A stretch of 64,000 bases of DNA from Arcuatula senhousia (GCA_963971305.1 OZ020313.1:24406602-24470601); one strand, 5' to 3'. Positions 1 through 12,195 are shown, counted from the first letter of the stretch. Numbers and translations: made by a program. The notes: generated by a model from the letters alone, not told the origin.

Positions 1-290
1 TAGATGTGCATGAATAATTTTCATTGCTCTTGGATAAGATTCAGAGGAGATATTTGGTCTTAAACTTTTTAAATATAGTATTCAATGGGAGACCTTGTAA
101 GCGCAACTCCTCCTAAACTGCTGGACGGATTTTGATGAAACTTTACATGAAGAAAGTACATCATATGTAGATGTGCATGAAAAATTTTCATTGCTCTTTG
201 ATATCATTCAGGGGAGATAATTGGACTTTAGGTGTTTTTGGCTGTACAGAGTCCATTATGTAGCGGGGGTATCCTCTTGTGAGCTCGCTC
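1..290 (+). repeat. 3' part of a dispersed element, inside an intron
   Basis: Diverged repeat text with the phrase family aactcctcctaaactgctgga / gaaactttacatgaag / agatgtgcatga. The right edge reads gcgggggtatcctcttgtgagctcgctcatt, which resembles the right end of the GGTATAATG-type element at 52,934-53,863 and of the decayed copy ending near 45,950. It lies upstream of the splice acceptor at 353-354, so it probably sits in the last intron of a gene that begins outside the window. Confidence 0.5.
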
Positions 291-354
291 ATTGTATTAC
301 TTAGTAATTATTTCTTTATCATATATATATGTGTTCTATCTTCTTTTTATTCAG

Positions 355-588
355 AGAGACAGAGTTGTGCGACAAAGACAGTTATCTAGCTTAGATATAT
401 TCTTAGAGACTGCGAGACAACAATTAAACTTTCTTATGGAGGAAAATCAAAGTGAAAATCTCTCTGAATTGACGGACGATGGGACAAGTGAAAAAAAATC
501 TTTTACATTGAACAAGAGAAAGCAGGAGGAGAGTCAGAGTGAAAAACCTTCAACAGCAAACACTGACAGTAAACCTGATGTAACATGA
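355..588 (+). CDS. 3'-terminal exon of an unidentified gene (partial)
   Basis: A pyrimidine-rich tract ending in ttcag (350-354) is followed by 77 open codons and a TGA at 586-588. The peptide starts RDRVVRQRQ and is hydrophilic and charged, with Gln/Glu/Leu spacing (LDIFLETARQQLNFLMEE) that suggests a short helix or coiled coil, then an acidic Ser/Lys tail ending SKPDVT. No domain is recognised and no cysteines are present. The acceptor leaves the reading frame in phase 0. Upstream exons would lie left of the window. The final codons and stop belong to the first unit of the tandem array that follows. A chance open frame cannot be excluded, but acceptor, composition and stop fit a true last exon. 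Confidence 0.45.
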   Translation, partial: RDRVVRQRQLSSLDIFLETARQQLNFLMEENQSENLSELTDDGTSEKKSFTLNKRKQEESQSEKPSTANTDSKPDVT

Positions 589-1808
589 TATTCGTGAAGT
601 TGTGAAATCTTGCTTCTTATGTCCCCTGAAACATGTTATACCGCCACTTATAGGGGAAATTTTGGTAATATCTGAGTCATCTTGTGGTGTCACTAAAACT
701 TTTCTCTTCAGCAAACATAAACAGTTAACCTGATGTAACATGAATTTTCATGGTGAGGTTGTGAAATCTTGGCTTATATGTCCCCTGTAACATGTTGTAC
801 TGCCACATATAGGGGTCACTTTGGTATTTTCTGTAAATTAGCATCCTGTGTCATCTTGTTGTGTTGCGACATCTTTTCTCTTCAGCAAACAAAAACAGTA
901 AACCTGATGTAATATGAATGTTAAAATCTTGAGGTTGTGAAATCATGGCTTTTATGTCCCCTGAAACATGTTGTACTGCCACATATAGGGGTCACTTTGG
1001 TATTATCTGAGTCATCTTGTGCTGTCACTTTTACTTTTCTCCACAGCAAACATAATCAGTAAACCTGATGTAACATGAATTTTCATGGTGAAGTTGTGAA
1101 ATCTTGCTTTTTTATGTCCTCTGAAACATATTGTACCGCCACGTATAGGGATCTTGTTGTGTTGCAAAATCTTTTCTCTTTAGCAATTTATGACAGTTAA
1201 GCAGATATAGCATAAATGTTAATTGTGAAGTTGTGAAATCTTGCTTCTAATGTGCCCCTGAATCTTATTGTCCCGCCACATATAGGGGTCACTTCGGTAA
1301 TTTCTGTCATTTAGCTTCCTGTGCCATCCTACCATGTGCAAAATTTTTTCTGTTCAACAAACAATACCAGTAAACGAAATGTAATATGAATGTTAAAATC
1401 TTGAGGTTGTGAAATCATGGCTTTTATGTCCCCTGAAACATGCTGTACCGCCATATATAGGGGTCACTTTGGGTATTTTCTATCATCCTGTGCCAGCCTG
1501 CCATGATGCAAATAATTATCTCTTCAGCAAACAATGGCAGTAAACCTGATGTAACATGAATGGTATTTGTTAAGTTGTGAAATCTAGCTTCTCATGTCCC
1601 CTGAAACATGCTGTACCGCCACATAAAGGGGCCACTTTGGTATTATCTGAGTCATCTTGTGGTGTCACTTTTACTTTTCTCCACAGCAACCATAAACAGT
1701 AAACCTGATGTAACATGAATTTTCATGGTGAAGTTGTGAAATCTTGCTTTTTATGTCCCCTGAAACATGTTGTACCACAATGTATAGGGATGACTTTGGT
1801 ATTTTTAT

Positions 1809-3202
1809 ACGACCGCAAAAAATTTGCGGACGTATAATGGTATGATGCTGTCGTCGTCGTCGTCTGTTAACTTTAGTGTATACACGATAACTTTAGTTCT
1901 AGTTATCCAAATGCAATGAAATTTGACAATGATATTTCTTACCATTAAAGGATGGATGGGATTGATTTTGGGAGTCCCCCCTTTTTTCGTTTGGGAATTA
2001 AGGGCCAAAAGGGGCCAAAATTGTAACTTTTTTGTTTGTTCTTACAATAACTTTTTCAAAATCTTCTCCTCTGAAACTACTGAACAGATTTCAATGAAAC
2101 TTTGTATGATTGATCATTAGGGTGTCCTGCACTATAGTAATGTTTCAATTTCTGATTCGTCAAAAAACATGGCCGCCGTGGCTAAAAATAGACCAGGGGG
2201 GTCAGACTACTGTTTTTGGCTTGTAATTCAAAAAGTATAAGGGATAGATGAAATCTGATGCCACCCTACTGCTTCAGGATCAAAAGTTCTACAAAAGTCT
2301 CTATTTGGTCGAAGTTGTGAGAAGACTCCTTATAGGGGTTACGGCCCCTTAAAGGTGAAAAATAGCATTTTTTCATGTTTTTGCCCCATAGTATGAAAAT
2401 TATTGCAGATAGCAAAAAGCTGTTGCTTGCTTAATTGTTCAGGTCATTTAGCTTTACAAAAAACTCCATACGGTCGAAGTTGTCAGATGACCCCTTATAG
2501 GGGCTACAGCCCCTAAAATAATGTTTTTTCATGTTTTTGGCCTATGAAATGAAAACTATAGCAGGTAGAGAGAAGCTATTGCTTGCTTAAATGTTCAGCT
2601 CATTTACACAATTAAGAATTAATTTTTGCAATCCCCCCCCTTTTTCCCCTATTACATAATTAGGGGCCAAATGGGGCCAAAATCAAAACTTTTTTATTTG
2701 TGATCCGATTAAAAAAAAAATTTTTGCAAGTTTATTCTTGTCAGGAAGTGAATCCAAATTTGAGAATCAATTTTTGTGACCATCCCCTTTTTCACTTGTT
2801 TTGTAATAAGGGGCCAAAAGGGGCCGTAATCAAAACTTTTTTATTTCTGGTTTGTTTTTGAATTTTTTTTTTTGCAAGTTTATTTTTGTCAAGTAGTGAA
2901 TCCAAATTTGAGAAATTGTTTTTGCAACCCCACCCCTTTTTCACCTGTTACATAATAAGGGGCCAAAAGTTGCCGAAATTGATTTTTTTTTTTAATTCTT
3001 GTCTGATTTTGACAATTTTTTTGCAAGAGTAGAATACAAAATTGAAAATTTATATTTTTTACCCCCTGGGTCGAAAGTCCACCAGAGCAGCATGTGTCAA
3101 AAACCTTTGTCAGTCCACCATGGGCTGCATGTGTCCAGAGCAATAGACTATCCATATTGGGCCTAAAATGTTGCGGTCGTATCATGCTGCGCTCGGCGAA
3201 GC
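1809..3202. mobile_element. TIR element inserted in the minisatellite
   Basis: The left end reads acgaccgcaaaaaatttgcgg and the right end ttgcggtcgtatcatgctg, giving a short inverted repeat (ACGACCGCAA / TTGCGGTCGT). TTTTTAT lies at both edges (1,802-1,808 and 3,203-3,209) and is a candidate target-site duplication. The interior holds a GTC trinucleotide run (1,848-1,863), then the 'atggccgccgtggctaaaaatag' text shared with the AGCTCACCTG-type repeats. Three ~149-bp tandem units at 2,612-3,060 are marked by ggggccaaa(a/t)ggggcc near 2,661, 2,810 and 2,958. No transposase frame is seen, so it looks non-autonomous. Confidence 0.55.
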
Positions 3203-3668
3203 TTTTTATCTGTAATTTTGGATCCTGTTTCATCCTGCCGTGTTGCAAAATCCTTTCTCTAATTTTCATCCGATTTAACTACTTCCCAGCCATTTGTGAA
3301 AAGATATTTCTTCTCTCTAGAGAATTTTAAGTTCTCATTAATTGATTGGTCTATTTTACAGTAGGCGTGGCCATTGCGACCGAAAACTGCAAGAAAAACA
3401 TTCGCCAATAAAAATAGTTCTTTTAGACAGTCACAATATATTTTAATTTACTTTTGATATTTTCTGGCACAATTGTTATTATTATGTTATTATAAATTAT
3501 GCTTTTGAATATCATAAAAACCTTAATGTTTAGATTACTTTTATTAATTTGAAACTCTTGGTAAAGCGTAATAATATACTGACCAATTCAAAGGTTAGGA
3601 GAATTTAAACTTTAACCAAAATGAATCTCCTTTCTATTTGGTTTTCCGAAAAATTAGAGAAACAGTGT

Positions 3669-3817
3669 CTTACATCATTTCTTGTGGATTATCAGATTTC
3701 TCAATCTCAATAGTTAAATGACAGAATTTTATGCTCTCAACAGAGTCTCGAGCTTAAAATTCCATCAATTAACTATCTTGATTGAGAAATCTGATAGTCC
3801 ACTTTAAACAATGTAAG
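3669..3817. repeat. 149-bp inverted repeat (hairpin or small MITE)
   Basis: The left arm begins cttacatcatttcttgtgga and contains ttatcagatttctcaatc. The right arm contains gattgagaaatctgatag and ends aacaatgtaag. The arms are ~65 bp and surround a short spacer around gagtctcgag. It lies in the second interruption of the minisatellite. Confidence 0.6.
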
Positions 3818-4010
3818 AAGCTATATTTCTCTTCAGCAAGCAATGACATGAATGACAGTTTATCAAATGTAACATGGTTGTCAATTGTTAGGTTGTGAAT
3901 CTTGCAAAATCCCTTTTAACACCACATATAGGGGGTAACTTTGGTAATATCTGTTTTTAGCATCCTATTTTGTTCTGCCATGTTGGATATAATTTTATCG
4001 ACGATTTAAC

Positions 4011-6577
4011 TTGCAGGGGGGCATTGGTTTTTTCCTAAAAAGATATTCTGAAAAAAAAGATTGATGAAAAAAATATTTTGGCAGCTGGGGGTAAGAAAAA
4101 AAATATATTCTGAAGAAGGATTTCTGTCATATAAGATAATGATAATAATAAAAAAAAATATTCTGTCGTGACGCCTTCTAAAAATAAATATTTTTTGCGT
4201 GCTTTGTGCGGAAAAAAAATTCTGACCAAAATAAAAAACAAGGCCCCCCTCTTCAAGTTAAATGGTCTGTCCCTAAGTTTCGCTAAGAAAGATGATTCTG
4301 CACAAAACTAAATGGGTACAATTTATGAAGATATACAGTAAGACGTATAGGAGCATGTAGAAATCTTGAAAATTACTATGATTAATTGTAAACCTTAATA
4401 AATCCAAAAGAATAATGTTATACGCACGTAATAGATCTGTATATTGAAAGTTGTTATTTATAAGAAATTAAATTTTTAATCTATCTATTATTAATAATTT
4501 ATGAAAGCATATGGAGTAAATGAACATGAGACCACAACACATATGTTAACTCTAACTGCAATTAATTTTAATGAGCTGTATGGCCATTTTGGAAAATAAG
4601 TTTGCTTCAATGCTTTGTACATGTATACTTCAATATACTCCAAAGTAATGTAGTGCTTGTGTCCTTGTGTCCATCCGTCTGTTCATCTGTACCAAATCTG
4701 ATTCACAATCCAGTTTGATTTACTTATCCATGAAGGAAGTATGGTACCATAATGAAAATTAATACATACATCTGTGACTATTTCAGGGCTGGATTTCAAT
4801 TATATGCATCTTATTTAGACCATAGGCCAATTGCAGAACCGCGAGCAGTGACAAATGGCCTCGTTGAAGGCTGCTGGTGGTTGTCCATTGTGGTTTTTCT
4901 AAATTGCCGTTTAATTGTGGGCTGTGTCGCGTATTCCACATCTCTTTATTTTCTATACATACTTCAGGGTATGAATAAACAAAAATCATCGTAAAATTGT
5001 ATATGTCTCATCAACTTTATGTTTGACTGATCAGAGAAAAAGAGGCTATTATTCCTATGTTTACCAACAGGTTGAAGTTACTAGTACTTTACCATGCAGA
5101 AACTGTGGTACCATGATACTACCATCATGAGACATATACACGTATACATCAGGATATTGACAAACAAAAAATACCATAAGATTTAACATTTTTCATCAAC
5201 TTCATGGTTGATTGATCACAGAAATAAGGGAATGTCATACTTCAAGGTTCACATATATGAAGTTTTTTTTCTATGAAAGAAGTAGTATATATCATAAGAC
5301 TTTTACCCACAAATACCAGGATATGAGCATACATAAATTATTACATAAATTATGCTCTTGGCTGACTTGGCATCAATTTCATGGTTCAGTGATTGTGGAG
5401 GAAAAATGTTGGAAAAGGTTTGTACTTTTTCTTGTTTGAAGAATTTCTAAATGCATTTTTGTTACTTTTGTTGTGGATTTAAATCACATCCCTACAAGTA
5501 CTTGGTGTTTTTTTTGGGGGGGGACTCCAAAAGTATATAAGGAGAGACAACTCAATGCGATTTTCTTTCAGAATGTTGGTTTTTGTCTCAGTTCATATGT
5601 TTCTTTGTGAAAGGAGCATGTTCAGAAATGGCCAAAAACAGCCCTAAATTTCAAATTTGAGACAGCTACAAAATAATGCTGCTAGAATGGTCATAAGACT
5701 CTATACTTTATGCAATGTGACTTGTCATAAATTGTGCATGAATTGATTTCTTTCATTTGCAACAGAGACCTTTAAAGTTAGTGAACTTCTTTAAAAATAG
5801 CTATTTTTGACATATTTAGCCTCTTTTTCTGTAAAAAATGATGAATATAATGTTGGCCGCATATTCTGACCAAAATTATTTTTTGGTTAAAATATTCACT
5901 TTTATGCAATGAATTAATAAACAAAAGTCTATGTTGGTCAGAGCATGCAGCCACTTTTGATTTTGGCACAATAGTGGAAAAGGGGTAAAAAATTGACAAA
6001 AAAGAAGATATTCCTATTTTTTCTCATATTTTAGGGTGTCATCAAAGGAAACAGCACAATTTTATCACTAGAAAACTATTATATTTGTTAAATATAGGTA
6101 TTCTGTGAGTTATTTCCAAAGCATTCATTTAGATTTCTTGAAAAAGAAAAATCAGCCCAATTACAGGTCTTTGTGAACATACTCCTTTGTGTGCTGGATA
6201 CTAGTAAATTGTGTTTATTGTTTAAATATGGCATTTTGTAATTTTGGTTTTCATAGTTAGTGTGGTAAAAAAACATACAAATTGGAAGCACAAAAGTAAA
6301 ACATACTTTTGAAGTCTTTTCAATTTAAGCAAAGTGATACATGCAAGTTACAAATATGAATAACAATAAAATAAGACAAAAACATCATTGCTGAATAAGA
6401 ATTTAAAAAAATGTAGAAGTACAGAGAGAAGAAAAAGAAAGGGGGAAAGTTTGCTTTGTGTTTGTATTGAAAGGGATGGTGAGTATGGCTTCTACATTCG
6501 ACCAATATGAAAATTATTCTACATTGATCCACCCATGGAGTTATGATATGGATCAAAACCCCATGATCCACCCTATT
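4011..6577. other. Gene-free, repeat-derived stretch
   Basis: I see no supported gene. 4,020-4,250 is A/T-rich low complexity. 4,775-4,985 is a copy of a dispersed repeat (text gttgaaggctgctgg...tgtggtttttctaaattgccgttta...cacatctctttatt) that recurs at 20,775-20,855, 59,790-59,915 and, inverted, at 26,943-27,046. The rest is unrecognised AT-rich DNA. Confidence 0.5.
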
Positions 6578-7597
6578 TTTAGCTCACCTGAACGGAAGGG
6601 TCATGTGGGCTATTGCCATCACTTGGCCTCCGTTTTCCTCAATGTCGTTATCTTTTCTTTCTATAAGATCTTCTCTGAAACTGCTCAAGGGATTTCTTTG
6701 ACACTCTGCACACATCATCTATTGGATGTCTTCTACTTAAATTGCAAAAATGACTGCCCACCAAAAAACATGGCCGCTGTTGCTAAAAATAGAACAGGTG
6801 GGGTCAGACCCTAGTTTTGGCTTCTAAATTAAAAAGTATAATGTATAGAGAAAATCTGAAGCAATTTTCTTCTTTAGCATGAAAAGCTCTACAAAAATCT
6901 TCATTGAGTCAAAGTTGTCAGATGCCCCGTACAAGGGTTAATGCCCTTTGAATTTGAAAAATAGCATTTATTCATGTTTTTTGTCTACAGAATGGAAACT
7001 ATATTAGTCAGCAGATAGAGAAAAGCTGTTGCTTAATTAAAACTTCAGCTCATTAAGCTCTACAAAAGTTTCCATTGGGTCGAAGTTGTCAGATGACCCC
7101 TTATAGGGGTTATGTCCCTTTAAAGGTGTAAAATAGCTTTTTGGGGGGACAATAGAACGAAAGCTGTTTCGGATAAAGAAAAACTGTTGCTTGCTTAAAC
7201 CTTCAGCTGCCTGAGCTCTACAAAAGTCCATTGGGTCGAAGTTGTTTGATGATTCCTTTTAGGGGTTATTGCCCTTTGAAGATGACAATAGGGTTTTTCG
7301 TGTTTTTTTTTGTGTCTAAAGAATGAAAATCATAACAGATAGAGAAAAGCGCTTCCCTAAACCCTTTTATTTAGCTCTTCAAAATATCCATTAGGCTGAA
7401 GCTGGCAGATGACTCCTTGTAAAAGTTATGGCCCATAAATGTCAAGTTTTGGGTTTTTGTCTTGCAGATTAAACCTATAAGATTAAAATTGCTTGAAATG
7501 TAAAGTTGTCTGCCTCAGATGCCCAAAATGTTTCCTTTCCAACAGTCATTGGAGTCAGGTGAGCGATTCAGGTTCCTGGAAGCCTATTGTTTTTCAA
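6578..7597 (+). mobile_element. AGCTCACCTG/CAGGTGAGC-type dispersed element
   Basis: Starts agctcacctgaacggaaggg and ends caggtgagcgattcaggttc followed by ctggaagcctattg. The internal 'gtcgaagttgtcagatgaccc / ttataggggttat' units repeat near 6,910, 7,080 and 7,240. This is the first of five copies in the window (others at 25,618-26,250, 33,826-35,243, 39,021-39,800 and 56,900-58,373). The near-palindrome aggttcctggaagcct beside the right end could be a terminal hairpin. No protein is encoded. Confidence 0.7.
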
Positions 7598-7714
7598 AAT
7601 TATTTAGATTTTTTGGCAAATTCTGTTGTAATTGGTATATTTTCTTTTAAAATATTTTGTATTAGTATCAATAGACCTTGAAATCTTGGTACTTTTTGAT
7701 TTGGCTTTGTGATT

Positions 7715-8780
7715 TTATGCCCCATTTACGAAAGTAGGGGGTATATAATGTCTGTATCCGTTCGTCCGTCCGTCCCAAATGTTGAGAGATAAAGCATAAT
7801 ATCCTTTGAGCATATTCTTGTTATTTTCAAGAGCTATAGTAGGTTCATAACACTCAAACTTGGAAGACCACAATTCATGGCCAAAAAAAAAAAAAAAAAG
7901 ATATAATGCCTTTTCTGAAAATCTTATTTAATTTTCAAAATGTATATTCTTGTGAATGCACGTGGCTACTAGTATTCTATTTCATCCATATGTTAAAAGT
8001 TAAAAGGTTGTGACTAAGTACTTTTATTTTTATGATAATGCACTAATGATGAAAATTACAGGGAAAATGTCTGATCGTTCTGAAAGATTTAAAGGATTGT
8101 TCTCTTTTCAACAATCACATTTTTGGCCAGATTTCACGAAGTGAAAAAATCCGGGTTATAACTTGGTAAATGTTGTAACGGTTTACTCAGCAACTACTAA
8201 TACAACCTCTTCATATCGGGAATGCAACATCAGCATGCCCCCCCCCCCCATTAACGGGTAATTCGATTTCAGGTCTGTCGCTCGTCTACTTCCTGTTAAA
8301 CGAAATCCACCTATTTCTATCTTTTACCCATTTTTTTCTAAACATGATTTGACTACATAAGTTTGGAAAGTTTTGATACAGTATCAAACATGATTATATT
8401 ATTTGAAAAAAAACTTTTATTGAATTTCTGAAGTTTTTAGCAATAGGGAAATTAAAACCATTTGATCTAAGGATAAAACATACGAAAAAGTTTAAAACAG
8501 GCCATGATATAGTCCAGATAAGTGTCACTGATTATACTTGGTCGTTACTAGTATCACTATTTAGAATCAAGGGGATGTTTTATTTTTAGCTAAATCTTAT
8601 TACTTTTATCGAGAAAAGGAATCTTGCCGTATATACTTTTACATCTTGGTGTATTTTCTTGCGTGTTATGCTGTTCTTTTGGTTGTCTGAACAAAATAAT
8701 ACTTTCAGGCTGACAAATACATGCTTGAATAAATTCAGCTTTTGATAGAGTCTATAGCTTTTTAACCCTGCTTTATATTA
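7715..8780. other. Fragments of dispersed repeats, no gene
   Basis: 7,725-7,790 resembles the left end of a GGTATAATG-type element (agtagggggtatataatgtctg plus a cgtccgtccgtcc run); 16,960-17,000 has a similar fragment. 7,886-7,902 is a poly-A run and 8,238-8,250 a poly-C run. Text near 8,262-8,292 (aggtctgtcgctcgtctacttcctgttaaacg) recurs at 41,752-41,782. No supported coding region. Confidence 0.4.
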
Positions 8781-9378
8781 GAGTCAATGTGCGGTAGGAA
8801 AAAAACACAAGGGAGATACTACTTTCACCACCCCCCCTTTTCTTTAATTCGATTTTCTTTTAATATATCATTGATCTCGTACCTTTTCTTATATAATTCG
8901 TTTCACAGATGATTTTCCTTTCCAAAACACCCAAATATATCTTCATTCATTGCATTTTAGCCTCAAAATCGGTCTTTGTTCGGACAATTTTGTAAAATTT
9001 GGCAATCGCTTGGACATGAAAAGCATTACGTCAAGGAAAAGTCTCGAAACTCGAAAGAAATCTGAATGAATTTTAATGACGTTTTTACTTTCGTTTTACG
9101 TTACATTTATTGGTAAAGTCCCGAGAATGTACTTTCATTTTCATGTCCAAGCGATTGCCAAATTTTACAAAATTGCCCGAACAAAGCCCGATTTTGAGGC
9201 CGAAACGCAATGAATGAAGATATATTTGGGTGTTTTGGAAAGGAAAATCATCTGTGAAACGAATTCTATAAGAAAAGGTACGAGATCAATGATATATTAA
9301 AAGAAAATCGAATTAAAGAAAAGGGGGGTGGTGAAAGTAGTATCTCCCTTGTGTTTTTTTCCTACCGCACATTGACTC
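8781..9378. mobile_element. 598-bp foldback element with 241-bp inverted arms
   Basis: The left arm, 8,781-9,021, starts GAGTCAATGTGCGGTAGG and ends near tggacatgaaaa. The right arm, 9,138-9,378, is its reverse complement with few mismatches and ends CCTACCGCACATTGACTC. The loop is ~116 bp. TA dinucleotides directly flank both ends (8,779-8,780 and 9,379-9,380), as expected for a TA target duplication. There is no coding capacity, so this is a non-autonomous foldback or MITE whose transcript would form a very long hairpin. Confidence 0.9.
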
Positions 9379-9644
9379 TAACAAAATATTGATAGAGGGG
9401 AGCAAGTCCCTGTGATTGACCTGTAGTAACATATCTATTATTTGTTGTACATGTAGAGGAAAAGAACATAAAGTCATAATTGATTGAAGAAAAGAACATA
9501 ATTGATCATGTTGATAGATTACACATAAAATACAATAGACAACATGGTGATACAATCAATATACATGTACAATGTACAAGATGTTAATGTATGTAATCGT
9601 AAATTAAACAAAACTCTTTAAAATAACATAAATGCAAGACTTAC

Positions 9645-9992
9645 TTGTCACGTCAACTTTAACTTCCGCAAGCATTGATACATCACAGAACCATACGAGA
9701 TCATTGGGAGCGAGTTTTTCAATAACAAAATCACTATTTCCCTCTGTCGAGACTCCTGGGCATGTATACAAACCGAGATCGTCTGGTTTGAATTCAGTTT
9801 CTATAGTTGTTATGTCGATATTTTTTGGTATCAGTCTCAGATAGATAATTGATCAGGCTGCCGTCGCCATGTTTGCCGCTTACGACCTTACAAAGCAATC
9901 GCTTTTTCTCGTCTGGTCCTATATTTTATTTCTACGAGAGTTAGCGACGTGACAACGAGTTGTAACAGTTTGCCGCGCTTCTTCCATTTCAT
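9645..9992 (-). pseudogene. Frameshifted secreted Ig-like coding segment
   Basis: On the minus strand, ATG (9,990-9,992) opens a signal-peptide-like start: MKWKKRG then hydrophobic LLQLVVTSLTLVEI. The frame then changes twice, once at a run of five A and once at a run of six A. Each change is explained by one surplus A. The segments in the three frames read as one Ig-like domain: RLLCKVVSG, then LGLYTCPGV with the D-x-G-x-Y-x-C motif, then WFCDVSMLAEVKVDV. The segment ends at a good donor (acaa|gtaag, intron from 9,644 downward) in phase 1. No partner exons were found, and the foldback element lies just downstream. It is either a decayed gene or a real exon with homopolymer assembly errors. 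Confidence 0.5.
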
Positions 9993-12059
9993 CTTTTTCG
10001 ACAAGACTCGGAAGCCGAATAAAAATTGATAGGCAAGTGTCTGTCAATGACGCCTCGGGGTATGCATGTCCGAGACTCCTATCCACTGGATTTTAATAAA
10101 ACTTCACACATTGTTAGTCACATAATGTGGATGTGCACCTACTATTTTTGTCGATGTTTGGGTAGCTAGTATTTAATTGCAAGCTCTGGTTGATTGAATG
10201 TTCCTTTGCAACCCCAGAATTGGTAAGATATTTTTTAGTTTACAATTGTTATTTTTGATTAGTTTATGCATGGTAAAATCAAATCAAATCATATTTTTAG
10301 CAAAATTTACACACAATGAAGGGATACAAAAAAAAACAACAACCCAAAACCAAACAAACAAAAAAAAAAAAAAATTGCAATAACGGTACTTGTAAAAATA
10401 AACTCGAGTGTCTTTTGTCCACAGTGCCATTGACTGTTTCAAAAAGGATCCAAGTAATTTCACTTGTTGATCATCTATTGATTACAGTATTTCAAAACAA
10501 ATACTAGAACACGGAATTAAATTCTCTCTGTATGAGCCCTTAGCAGGAATTAGGAATCTGTCGGGTCTAAAAACCGAGCCATCCTGTCCAAATTTAAACC
10601 ATTTTCAGATACAGTGGTGTTTTCTGAGAAAAGCTTTATTTTGTTATGCTGTATATGCATTTTTTCAAAGAATAACCTCTCATCAGCAACATTTAAATCA
10701 AACCATTGTGGTCGCACACACTATTTTTTTTTTATGCGTGAAAGTTCAGAACGTATGACCATTTCAAAACATCATACAAGCAGGGCACGGGTCAATTTTC
10801 AGCTCAGTGAAACATGATGTGATAAGTAGAGGATGCTGATCAAAATTGATGATAATTTCTTAACAATAAAAAAACACAAAAAGATTATGGACTGATGATT
10901 TGATTTTCCTTCATATAGGATTATGAATGTAAAAAAATCTTTGATCCATTTAATGGAATATTAAGTGGTTATCATTACATAACTAAGTCTTAAGATGTAA
11001 CTGAAGAAAGTTGTTGAATCTTTGAAGTGCTTCGGAAATGTTCATTGTAATTAATATTGAGGATTTTTTTTATGTTGGTTGTGTAAATTTTTCCTCGTTC
11101 AAATAGCATGAATTAGGTTAAAGCAAAATTTTCCTATAACGAAAATGTCATTTAAAACCATGATAGATACATGCATGTCAAAAAAGAAAGTTCAAGAGGT
11201 TTGGCTTTTTACACGTATCGGCATGTCAAATGAATAAGATATGACCTCAAAAGAGGAAAACTTTTTGATACATACTTATAGTATTTCAACCCCTAAAATT
11301 TCCTTAACAATGTATACTAAAAGATTTAACAGATTTCAGCCACCCACTCATCACTTGTATTAGTCTAAGAGGCTTAACCGAATGTGCTGATACGTTATCA
11401 TTGGGGAAATCGGTTGAGACATAAAGTATAATCTATTTTGCTCGCCACAAATTATGCATTTTCGGTTTAAAAACCTCGAAGTGTCCGGTTTGTATATTTT
11501 ATACATACAATTCATATAAAATTCGTAGTCCTTTATTACCGACAAATTCATCTATGCATCAACCTGGTAATCATATAAGGCACAATTGGGAGTTTGAAAA
11601 AAAAAACTGTTCTGAACCTGATTGGGAATTCACGAAAAATTGGTTTTGGTATGCCATATCAATAAGTACAGTTTGATTCAGCTTTAAAAAGTAACAAGTA
11701 TTAAAGGATTTTATTTGGGTATAGGGGAAAAAAACTGACAGTGAACACGGCTTCTTAGGTGTTGGTTTGATCCAGAGGCTACCTCCATCATGTCTATTGT
11801 ACAATGATAATGATGATCATAAATATTGGAAACCAAGGCAGTTCTGAGGACGTAGCCATGTATCTCGTAAGACATGCAAGATGGACAATTATGGCATGAT
11901 TTCAAATACTAAGTAAGACAGGCAAGGTGAGAGTATCCAAAGAAATTTTATGTTGCCCTATAATGACTCGAAAAAAGAATACTGAATCGAACCTTGTATC
12001 GTACAAAACTGAGCTGGACCAAAATCGATCGATATGCTTCTTCGAGGTATTTCGAATTC
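9993..12059. other. Gene-free stretch
   Basis: AT-rich sequence with a short remnant of the 'aaacttcacaca' dispersed family near 10,080-10,150 and an A-rich run at 10,328-10,375. Open frames are short, lack cysteine or domain patterns and have no convincing splice sites. I see no gene. Confidence 0.5.
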
Positions 12060-12192
12060 AACAAAAGACTAACTAGGACTAAACATAGTCGATTCTTTTT
12101 TCCCCACTTATTGTGGATATTTCACTTTTGTCGCTCTGTGTGCTGGGGTTATATAAGAGGAAAATCTCATATATAAGAAAAGTTTGAGTTCT
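12060..12192 (+). repeat. Promoter-like segment, copy 1 of a direct duplication
   Basis: Shares text with 12,398-12,540: aa(c/t)aaaagac(t/c)aacta, cccacttattgtgga, tgtgtgctgggg(t/c)tatataag, then gagttctt. Contains TATATAAG at 12,150-12,157. The two copies flank a retroelement tail at 12,196-12,395. Confidence 0.7.
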
Positions 12193-12195
12193 TAG

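Larger units (their letters stand above)
545..4010 (+). repeat. ~160-bp minisatellite array, interrupted by two insertions
   Basis: About eight diverged units run from 545 to 1,801. Each contains cagcaaaca...cagtaaacctgatgtaacatga, then gttgtgaaatcttgctt, tgtcccctgaaacatgttgtac and catataggggtcactttggt. The recurring aacctgatgtaacatga lies near 571, 727, 901, 1,062, 1,534 and 1,702, with weaker versions near 1,196 and 1,373. The array is cut at 1,808 by an element, resumes at 3,210-3,261, and appears again at 3,826-4,010 after a second insertion. Unit 1 includes the stop codon of the exon at 355-588. Each unit also carries a tttctcttcag-like acceptor motif, so the unit looks derived from an intron/exon end. 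Confidence 0.75.

Noticed and set aside
11360..11905. Minus-strand frames of 63-77 codons
   Set aside because: No domain, signal peptide, splice context or repeat; consistent with chance.
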